Program-made: the position numbers and the translations under genes | Shown: positions 1 through 5,136 of the stretch, piece after piece | Position numbering within the stretch: the first letter of the stretch is position 1 | Layout: every line of letters begins with the position of its first letter | Notes under the pieces: model-generated | Database searches by the model: none | The model's input: only the letters and a program-made list of their open reading frames with translations | Told to the model about the DNA's origin: nothing | Source: an uncultured Pseudomonadota bacterium | GTDB taxonomy: Bacteria > Pseudomonadota > Gammaproteobacteria > Burkholderiales > SG8-39 | Length of the DNA: 5,136 nt | NCBI GenBank assembly: GCA_903864555.1 | Contig: CAIPGJ010000370.1 | Coordinates: 1-5,136, forward strand | Direction: 5' to 3'

Positions 1-1
1 C

Positions 2-2089
2 GACGATCCCATCCTGGTGACCGACGTGGTCCAGTGCATGGGCCAGCCCTTGTTTGCGGTGGCAGCCACCTCCACCGATGCGGCGCGGCGTGCCGCGCGC
101 CTGGCCAGGGTGGAGTTCGACGAATGGCCGGCCATCCTGGATATCCGCACGGCGCTGGCGCAGCAGAGTTTTGTCATTCCGACCCAGACGCTGCGACGGG
201 GTGATGCCCGCGCCGCACTGGCCAGGTCACCGCACCGGCTGAGCGGCACCGTGGAGATGGGCGGGCAGGATCACTTCTATCTGGAGGGCCAGATTGCCGT
301 GGCCGTGCCGCAGGAGGATGGCGGCATGCTGGTGCACAGCTCCACCCAGCATCCCACCGAAGTCCAGCACAAGGTGGCCGAGGCACTCGGCCGGCATGCC
401 CACGATGTCGTGGTCCAATGCCGGCGCATGGGCGGGGGCTTCGGTGGCAAGGAAAGCCAGCCTGCGCTGTTTGCCAGTGTCGCGGCCATCCTCGCGGCGA
501 AGACCAACCGGGCGGTGAAGCTGCGCGTGGACCGTGATGTCGACATGGCCATTACCGGCAAGCGCCATGACTTCATCTGCGATTACGAGGTCGGCTTCGA
601 TGAGCGCGGGCGCATCACTGCACTGGCCGTGATGCTGGCTTCGCGTTGCGGCTATTCGGCGGACCTGTCCGGCCCGGTGAATGACCGCGCCATGTTCCAC
701 ATCGACAATGCCTATTACCTCGAGCATGTCGAGATCGTTTCGCATCGCTGCAAGACCCACACCGTCTCCAACACCGCCTTTCGCGGCTTCGGCGGCCCGC
801 AGGGCATGGTGGCCATCGAAGGCATCATCGACGACATCGCGCGCACGCTGCAGCTGGATCCGCTGGCGGTGCGCCGCGCCAACTACTACGGCATTGAAGC
901 GCGCAATGTCACGCCCTACCTGCAGACCGTCGAGGACAATGTCCTGGATGTCCTGACCGACCAGCTGGAAACAAGCAGCCGCTACCAGGCCCGCCGCGCG
1001 GCGATTGCGGCTTTCAATGCCGACAGTCCGACGGTCAAGCGCGGCCTGGCCCTGACACCGGTGAAGTTCGGCATCTCTTTCAATGCCACTATCTACAACC
1101 AGGCCGGCGCTCTGGTGCATGTCTACACCGATGGCACGGTGCTGGTGAACCATGGCGGCACCGAGATGGGCCAGGGCCTCTTTACCAAGGTGGCCCAAGT
1201 GGTGGCGCGCGAGTTCGGCCTGCCCATGAACCGGGTGCGCGTGTCGGCCACCGATACATCCAAGGTGCCCAACACCTCGGCCACCGCCGCTTCGTCCGGG
1301 AGCGACCTGAATGGCAAGGCGGCGCAAGCGGCGGCCATCACCATCCGTGATCGCATGGTGGCGCAGGCCTGTGCCCAGCATGGTCTCCGGCCGGAGCAGG
1401 TGCGCTTCGAGGGCGGGCAGGTATTCCTGGGTGAGGAAGCCGTTGAGTTCGCTGTGCTGGTGCGCCAGGTGTACGCCGCGCGCATTTCGCTTTCCGCCAC
1501 TGGTTACTACCGCACGCCCAAGATCCACTATGACCGCATCAGCCTGACTGGCCGGCCGTTTTTCTATTACGCTTATGGCGCTGCGGTAGCCGAGGTGGCC
1601 GTGGACACGCTCACCGGCGAGTCACGCCTGTTGCAGGTGGACATCCTGCACGACGTCGGCAACTCGCTGAACCCGGCGCTGGACATCGGCCAGATCGAAG
1701 GCGGTTTCCTGCAAGGCATGGGCTGGCTGATCAGCGAGGAGTTGTGGTGGGATGCCAAGGGCCAATTGCGCACCCATGCGCCATCGACCTACAAGATCCC
1801 GACTGCGCGAGACTGGCCGGCACGCTCGAGCGTGCGCCTGCTCGAGGGTGTGCCCAACCCCGAGGACACCATTTACCGCTCCAAGGCGGTGGGAGAGCCA
1901 CCGCTGATGCTGGCGATCTCGGTCCTGCTGGCCACACGCGATGCCATTGCCGCCACGGCGGCCCCGGGCGCTCGCCCGCCACTGTCGGCGCCGGCCACAC
2001 CGGAATCGATATTGCGCGCGCTGGATGCCGTGGCGCCATCCGGTTCCGCTTTCACCCCTTCATCATTCAACGCGGAGGTGTCCCCATGA
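2..2089 (+). CDS. xdhB: Xanthine dehydrogenase, molybdopterin-binding subunit XdhB (5'-truncated by window edge)
   Basis: This subunit carries the molybdenum cofactor (Moco) and hydroxylates hypoxanthine to xanthine and xanthine to urate in the cytoplasm; electrons pass to the FeS/FAD subunit XdhA and on to NAD+. The frame is open to the left edge: residues before the GTG at 17 (DDPIL) match the family, so that GTG is not the start. About 695 residues are visible and some 80-90 N-terminal ones are missing, judged from a usual length near 780. Landmarks are the Moco loop GGGFGGKE (431-454; Glu equals bovine XO E802), DRAMFHIDN with the Arg at 686-688 (R880 equivalent), FRGFGGPQG (779-805; R912 and F914 equivalents), KFGISF (1064-1081; F1009 equivalent, followed by Asn where the bovine enzyme has Thr), GGTEMGQG near 1157, and VGEPPL with the catalytic Glu at 1895-1897 (E1261 equivalent). 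All key residues are present, so the enzyme should be active. It overlaps xdhC by four bases. The bovine equivalences are from memory of the family. Confidence 0.97.
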   Translation, partial: DDPILVTDVVQCMGQPLFAVAATSTDAARRAARLARVEFDEWPAILDIRTALAQQSFVIPTQTLRRGDARAALARSPHRLSGTVEMGGQDHFYLEGQIAVAVPQEDGGMLVHSSTQHPTEVQHKVAEALGRHAHDVVVQCRRMGGGFGGKESQPALFASVAAILAAKTNRAVKLRVDRDVDMAITGKRHDFICDYEVGFDERGRITALAVMLASRCGYSADLSGPVNDRAMFHIDNAYYLEHVEIVSHRCKTHTVSNTAFRGFGGPQGMVAIEGIIDDIARTLQLDPLAVRRANYYGIEARNVTPYLQTVEDNVLDVLTDQLETSSRYQARRAAIAAFNADSPTVKRGLALTPVKFGISFNATIYNQAGALVHVYTDGTVLVNHGGTEMGQGLFTKVAQVVAREFGLPMNRVRVSATDTSKVPNTSATAASSGSDLNGKAAQAAAITIRDRMVAQACAQHGLRPEQVRFEGGQVFLGEEAVEFAVLVRQVYAARISLSATGYYRTPKIHYDRISLTGRPFFYYAYGAAVAEVAVDTLTGESRLLQVDILHDVGNSLNPALDIGQIEGGFLQGMGWLISEELWWDAKGQLRTHAPSTYKIPTARDWPARSSVRLLEGVPNPEDTIYRSKAVGEPPLMLAISVLLATRDAIAATAAPGARPPLSAPATPESILRALDAVAPSGSAFTPSSFNAEVSP
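2074..2078 (+). promoter_or_regulatory. Ribosome binding site of xdhC
   Basis: GGAGG lies 7 bases before the ATG at 2086, inside the last codons of xdhB. It is a near-perfect Shine-Dalgarno at ideal spacing. It decides the xdhC start, since the same frame stays open about 340 bases further upstream within xdhB. Together with the ATGA overlap it implies translational coupling of the two genes. Confidence 0.85.
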
Positions 2090-3225
2090 ACGACTGGCTG
2101 TTGGCACTGGCCATCCAGCTCCGTCATGGCCGACCGGCGGTACGCATCACCGTCATCGGCGTGCGCGGCTCCGCCCCGCGGGAAGCGGGCACCGCGATGC
2201 TGGTGTGCGCTGCGCCGGCGCTGCGTGAACAGCTGCAGGGCACCATCGGCGGCGGCCATCTGGAATGGAAGGCGATAGCCGTAGCGCGCCAGATGCTCGC
2301 CGCGGGGAATGGCCCGGGTGCCTGGACGGATCGTTACACGCTCGGGGCCAGCCTGGGCCAATGCTGTGGCGGCGCCGTGGAGCTGGGTTTCGAACGCTAT
2401 GACGGTGCCGACCTGGAGTGGGTGGATGAGGCATTGAACGCCCGCGCCCAAGGACCGGTCAGCCTGGTGACGGTGTGGCAGGGATTCTCTCCCGTGCCGA
2501 TGCGCCGCCTGGAGCGGAAGCCAGCGCTGGGACAGCCGCCATTTGCCCTCACCCGCGAAGGCGAGGCCCTGTGCATCACCGAGCGCCTGGATGATGGCGC
2601 GATGCCGCTCTACCTCTTCGGCGCCGGCCATGTCGGCACGGCGCTGGTGCAGGTGCTGGCCGCCATGCCATTGCAGGTGACCTGGATAGACAACCGCGAA
2701 GCGCAGTTCGGCGTGCGGCTGGCCAGCCTGCCGGACAATGTCACGCCCCTGTTGAGCGATCAGCCCGAAGATGAAGTGGACTATGCACCGGCCGGCGCCT
2801 GCTTTCTGGTGATGACCCACAGCCACGACCTGGACTTTGCCATCGGGCGGGCGATCCTGGCGCGGGGTGATTTCCATTGGGCCGGCCTGATCGGATCGGA
2901 GAGCAAGGCGGCCAGCTTTGCCGGACGCTGGGAGCGCCAGGGTTGCAGCCGCGAGGCGATCAGCCGCATCACCTGTCCCATAGGACTGCCCGGCATTGCC
3001 AGCAAGCACCCCGGCGCCATCGCGGTGTCGGTGGCGGCGCAACTGCAGCAGGTCATCGAGCAGCGCTCATCGGCCGCCGGGCTGGCACGTCGCCCGCGCA
3101 GGGCCGTGGCGCAGTCCGGGTTCGCCATTTCTGCGGCACCCCGAGCCCTGTCCATGGCATCCTCTGCACTGCCTGCAACGGGCGGCATCGAAACCGCCCT
3201 GAGCCTGGGCACTGGCGCAAGCTGA
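2086..3225 (+). CDS. xdhC: Xanthine dehydrogenase accessory protein XdhC (Moco chaperone)
   Basis: XdhC binds molybdenum cofactor in the cytoplasm, protects it during sulfuration and hands it to the XdhB subunit (known from Rhodobacter capsulatus XdhC); it is not part of the final enzyme. The product has 379 residues. The N-terminal XdhC/CoxI domain shows VRGSAPREAGT (26-36), GTIGGGHLE (52-60) and LGASLGQCCGG (86-96) with the Cys pair C93/C94. A Rossmann-like C-terminal domain follows with LYLFGAGHVGTAL (175-187), MTHSHDLDFAI (243-253), AGLIGSESKAASF (266-278) and CPIGLPGIASKHPGAIAVSVAAQL (297-320). The family core normally ends soon after this last motif. Here about 50 further residues (roughly 327-379) follow, rich in Ala, Ser, Arg and Gly, with one acidic residue and no motif I recognise, making the protein longer than the usual 280-340. 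The ATG is chosen for its GGAGG and for the domain beginning at once (MNDWLLAL). It sits between its client xdhB and puuD. Confidence 0.95.
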   Translation: MNDWLLALAIQLRHGRPAVRITVIGVRGSAPREAGTAMLVCAAPALREQLQGTIGGGHLEWKAIAVARQMLAAGNGPGAWTDRYTLGASLGQCCGGAVELGFERYDGADLEWVDEALNARAQGPVSLVTVWQGFSPVPMRRLERKPALGQPPFALTREGEALCITERLDDGAMPLYLFGAGHVGTALVQVLAAMPLQVTWIDNREAQFGVRLASLPDNVTPLLSDQPEDEVDYAPAGACFLVMTHSHDLDFAIGRAILARGDFHWAGLIGSESKAASFAGRWERQGCSREAISRITCPIGLPGIASKHPGAIAVSVAAQLQQVIEQRSSAAGLARRPRRAVAQSGFAISAAPRALSMASSALPATGGIETALSLGTGAS

Positions 3226-3260
3226 TGCACCAGTGACAGACAGCCACGACCGACCCAACT

Positions 3261-3265
3261 GGAAA
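3261..3265 (+). promoter_or_regulatory. Weak possible ribosome binding site of puuD
   Basis: GGAAA ends 4 bases before the puuD ATG at 3270. It is a poor Shine-Dalgarno match at short spacing, but it is the only purine-rich stretch in the 44-base gap after xdhC. I see no clear -35/-10 pair in the gap, so puuD is most simply read from an upstream operon promoter. Confidence 0.4.
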
Positions 3266-3269
3266 CCTG

Positions 3270-4487
3270 ATGGACGCATACATACTGGAATGGCTCAACC
3301 TGCTTGGCCGCTGGCTGCACCTGATCGCCGGCATCGCCTGGATCGGCGCCTCGTTCTACTTCGTCTGGCTGGACAACCACCTGCTGCCGCTGAAACAGCG
3401 TGATGCCGACCCGGCCATCAGCGGCGAGCTGTGGGCGGTGCATGGCGGCGGCTTCTACAACGCGCGCAAGTATCCCCTCGGCCCCGAATCCATCCCCGAG
3501 CCGCTGCACTGGTTCAAGTGGGAGGCCTATACCACCTGGCTGTCGGGCTTCTTCCTGCTGTGCATCGTCTACTACGTCGGCGCCGATGCCTACCTGATCG
3601 ACCGCTCGGTGGCGGACATCAGCCGCGGCACGGCCATTGCCATCGGCCTGGGCAGCATGGCCGGTGGCTGGATCATCTATGACCTGCTGTGCCGCTCGCC
3701 GCTGGCCGCCAGTGAACGCGGGCTGGCCATCGCACTGGCCGTGCTGGTGGCTGGCGCGGCCTGGGGACTGTGCCAGGTGTTCAGCGGCCGCGGCGCCTAT
3801 CTGCACTTCGGTGCCATGCTGGGCACCATCATGGTGGCCAATGTGTTCTTCGTCATCATTCCCGGACAGCGTGATCTGGTGCAGGCACGCCGGGAAGGGC
3901 GCACCCCCGATCCCATCCATGGCGTGCGCGGCAAGCAGCGCTCGGTGCACAACACCTATTTCACCCTGCCGGTGCTGTTCGCCATGATCAGCAATCATTA
4001 CGCCGGCACCTACGGCGCCAGCCATAACTGGGCAGTGCTGATCGCCATGTCGGCCGGGGGCGCGCTGATCCGTGCCTGGTTCGTGGCGCGCCACAAGGCC
4101 CATGCCGGCAAACCGGCGCCCGTGTGGACGCTGGTCGCCGGGCTGGTGTTGATTGCCGGTGTTATGATCAGTTTGCGGCCACCAGCACCGTCAGTAAAAA
4201 GCTTGAAGGCAGAATATGATCAACCAGCAGCCATGCAGTTCGTCCGGGCACAGGCCATCGTGATGCAGCGATGCGTCAGCTGCCATGCCGCCACGCCGAC
4301 GCAGCCCGGGTTCACCGCGGCGCCCAAGGGGGTGATGCTGGATACGCCCGAGCGCTTGCTGGCGCAGGTCACCACCCTGCGGCAGCAACTGCAGACGCGC
4401 GCCATGCCCATCGGCAACCTGACGCAAATGACGGACGAGGAACGCGCCACCCTGATCGCCTGGATAGACCGCGGCTCTCCGCATTGA
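3270..4487 (+). CDS. puuD: Membrane urate oxidase (urate hydroxylase) PuuD with C-terminal cytochrome c domain
   Basis: PuuD oxidises urate to 5-hydroxyisourate. Unlike soluble uricase it is an integral membrane protein whose fused cytochrome c takes the electrons, so H2O2 need not form (shown for the Agrobacterium protein). The 405 residues match the full-length fused form. The N-terminal urate oxidase membrane domain (formerly DUF989) has about eight hydrophobic helices, near 7-34, 86-104, 121-141, 151-171, 177-198, 226-242, 252-271 and 284-302. Conserved-looking segments include RWLHLIAGIAWIGASF (14-29), AVHGGGFY (56-63), HWFKWEAYTTWLSG (80-93) and SVHNTYFTLP (225-234); several His could be haem or substrate ligands, which is inference. 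A hinge (about 303-320) leads to the haem c domain with CVSCH (C335, C338, H339) and a probable axial Met379 in RAMPIGN. The loops after helices 5 and 7 are rich in Arg/Lys, while the 6-7 loop is uncharged; by the positive-inside rule both termini face the periplasm, where haem c is attached. It starts 44 bases after xdhC and ends 5 bases before puuE. Confidence 0.95.
   Translation: MDAYILEWLNLLGRWLHLIAGIAWIGASFYFVWLDNHLLPLKQRDADPAISGELWAVHGGGFYNARKYPLGPESIPEPLHWFKWEAYTTWLSGFFLLCIVYYVGADAYLIDRSVADISRGTAIAIGLGSMAGGWIIYDLLCRSPLAASERGLAIALAVLVAGAAWGLCQVFSGRGAYLHFGAMLGTIMVANVFFVIIPGQRDLVQARREGRTPDPIHGVRGKQRSVHNTYFTLPVLFAMISNHYAGTYGASHNWAVLIAMSAGGALIRAWFVARHKAHAGKPAPVWTLVAGLVLIAGVMISLRPPAPSVKSLKAEYDQPAAMQFVRAQAIVMQRCVSCHAATPTQPGFTAAPKGVMLDTPERLLAQVTTLRQQLQTRAMPIGNLTQMTDEERATLIAWIDRGSPH
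4272..4286 (+). other. Covalent haem c attachment motif CVSCH in PuuD
   Basis: Codons 335-339 encode the CXXCH signature of c-type cytochromes. Met379 (4404-4406), within RAMPIGN, is the likely sixth iron ligand; M387 is an alternative. A working protein needs a cytochrome c maturation system and periplasmic exposure of this domain, in line with the predicted topology. Confidence 0.92.
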
Positions 4488-4492
4488 ATGGC

Positions 4493-5136
4493 ATGAGCAA
4501 TTTTTTTTCCGACCCCGCTTATCCGCGTGACCTGCTTGGTTATGGCCAAAATCCTCCCCATGCCGACTGGCCAGGGCAGGCGCGCATCGCGCTGCAGTTC
4601 GTCCTGAATTACGAGGAAGGCGCCGAGAACAACGTGCTGCATGGCGATGCCGCCTCGGAGATCTTCCTCTCGGAGATCGTCAACGCCCAGCCGTTTCCGG
4701 GGCAGCGCCACATGAGCATGGAGTCGCTGTTCGAGTACGGCAGCCGTGCGGGCGTCTGGCGCCTGATGCGCCTGTTCGAATCGCGCAAGCTGCCGCTGAC
4801 CCTGTTTGCCGTGGGCATGGCCCTGGCGCGCAATCCCGATCTGGCGGCAGCGGCGGTGGAAGCCGGTCACGAAATCGCCAGCCACGGCTGGCGCTGGATC
4901 GACTACCACGACATGCCCGAGGACGAGGAGCGCGAGCATATCCGCCTCGCCACCGAAACCCTGACCCGCCTGATCGGCACAGCGCCCGTGGGTTGGTACA
5001 CCGGGCGCACCGGGGTGAACACGCGCCGGCTGGTGGTGGAGCAGGGCGGCTATCTCTACGATGCCGATGCCTACAGTGACGATCTGCCTTACTGGGAGCA
5101 GGTCGCCGGCAAGCCGCATCTGGTAGTGCCCTACAC
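4493..5136 (+). CDS. puuE: Allantoinase PuuE, polysaccharide-deacetylase fold (3'-truncated by window edge)
   Basis: PuuE hydrolyses allantoin to allantoate in the cytoplasm. It has the NodB/polysaccharide-deacetylase fold and, in the characterised Pseudomonas fluorescens enzyme, works without metal; it is unrelated to the metal-dependent amidohydrolase AllB. The frame is open to the right edge: 214 complete codons are visible of an expected 300-310. Signature segments are YPRDLLGYG (10-18), NYEEGAENNVLHGD (39-52), GQRHMSMES (70-78), YGSRAGVWRL (82-91), GHEIASHGWRWIDY (125-138), GWYTGRTGVNTRRL (167-180) and YDADAYSDDLPYW (189-201), all typical of PuuE rather than chitin deacetylases. The ATG at 4493 is 5 bases after the puuD stop, and the family motif begins at residue 10. 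The ATG at 4488 is not the start because it meets TGA after two codons. No strong Shine-Dalgarno precedes it, so it probably relies on ribosomes finishing puuD. Codons 3-6 contain an uninterrupted T8 tract, odd for this GC-rich region. Confidence 0.95.
   Translation, partial: MSNFFSDPAYPRDLLGYGQNPPHADWPGQARIALQFVLNYEEGAENNVLHGDAASEIFLSEIVNAQPFPGQRHMSMESLFEYGSRAGVWRLMRLFESRKLPLTLFAVGMALARNPDLAAAAVEAGHEIASHGWRWIDYHDMPEDEEREHIRLATETLTRLIGTAPVGWYTGRTGVNTRRLVVEQGGYLYDADAYSDDLPYWEQVAGKPHLVVPY
4501..4508 (+). repeat. T8 homopolymer in codons 3-6 of puuE
   Basis: Eight consecutive T encode part of N-F-F-S at the very start of puuE. It is by far the longest T run I see in the window. No GC-rich stem directly abuts it, so it is not a normal intrinsic terminator. 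It is a potential slippage site for polymerase, or a sequencing-error hotspot. Confidence 0.9.

Noticed and set aside
227..1528. Long minus-strand open frame (433 codons) opposite xdhB
   Set aside because: It is antisense to a clearly conserved gene; the product is His/Arg/Gly-rich without motifs, as expected for the shadow of a GC-rich gene.
1744..2085. N-terminal extension of xdhC inside xdhB
   Set aside because: The frame is open, but the sequence is low-complexity shadow, xdhB is conserved there, and GGAGG plus the family start point to ATG 2086.
1873..3042. Minus-strand open frame (389 codons) opposite the end of xdhB and xdhC
   Set aside because: It spans two real genes and their overlap, has no recognisable domain, and shows the same antisense composition.
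3180..3199. GGGCGG/CCGCCC hairpin near the xdhC 3' end
   Set aside because: Short stem inside coding sequence with no T run; too common at this GC content to be called regulatory.
3210..3235. CACTGG/CCAGTG inverted repeat around the xdhC stop codon
   Set aside because: Six pairs with a 14-base loop and no T tract; likely chance in GC-rich DNA.
2781..4103. Minus-strand open frame (440 codons) opposite xdhC and puuD
   Set aside because: It crosses the xdhC-puuD gap without any matching motif; its open length follows from high GC at third codon positions.
4471..4508. Possible terminator: GCGG-CTCT-CCGC stem before the T8 run
   Set aside because: The stem has only 4 pairs and ends 18 bases before the T tract, which lies inside puuE; this is not an intrinsic terminator.
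4220..5119. Minus-strand open frame (299 codons) opposite puuD and puuE
   Set aside because: It is antisense to the conserved haem domain and allantoinase, with no family resemblance.

Overview
The window is a GC-rich stretch of bacterial DNA (roughly 60-65 % G+C by eye) with four genes packed head to tail on the + strand. Both ends are cut inside genes, so it looks like part of one longer purine-degradation operon. Gene content (XdhB/XdhC of the bacterial split xanthine dehydrogenase, PuuD with a c-type haem domain, PuuE-type allantoinase), GC content and strong Shine-Dalgarno usage suggest a Gram-negative Pseudomonadota member. The exact group cannot be fixed from this sequence alone.

Layout: (1) 2-2089, the 3' ~90 % of xdhB, the molybdopterin-binding subunit of xanthine dehydrogenase. 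(2) 2086-3225, xdhC, the molybdenum-cofactor chaperone, overlapping xdhB by ATGA and carrying an unusual ~50-residue C-terminal tail. (3) A 44-base gap, then 3270-4487, puuD, a membrane urate oxidase fused to a C-terminal cytochrome c domain. (4) A 5-base gap, then 4493-5136, the 5' ~70 % of puuE, a cofactor-independent allantoinase running off the right edge.

Together the genes describe a route from hypoxanthine/xanthine to urate (Xdh, matured by XdhC), urate to 5-hydroxyisourate at the membrane (PuuD, electrons leaving through haem c rather than to O2 as H2O2), and allantoin to allantoate (PuuE). The steps between (5-hydroxyisourate hydrolase, OHCU decarboxylase) and the FeS/FAD subunit XdhA are not in the window. 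xdhA is expected just upstream, and the others may lie downstream or elsewhere.

No RNA gene, mobile element, CRISPR array, convincing promoter or convincing terminator was seen. The system is known rather than new. The points worth a second look are the XdhC tail, the T8 tract in the first codons of puuE with a two-codon mini-ORF at its start, and the AT-rich hinge between the membrane and haem domains of puuD.
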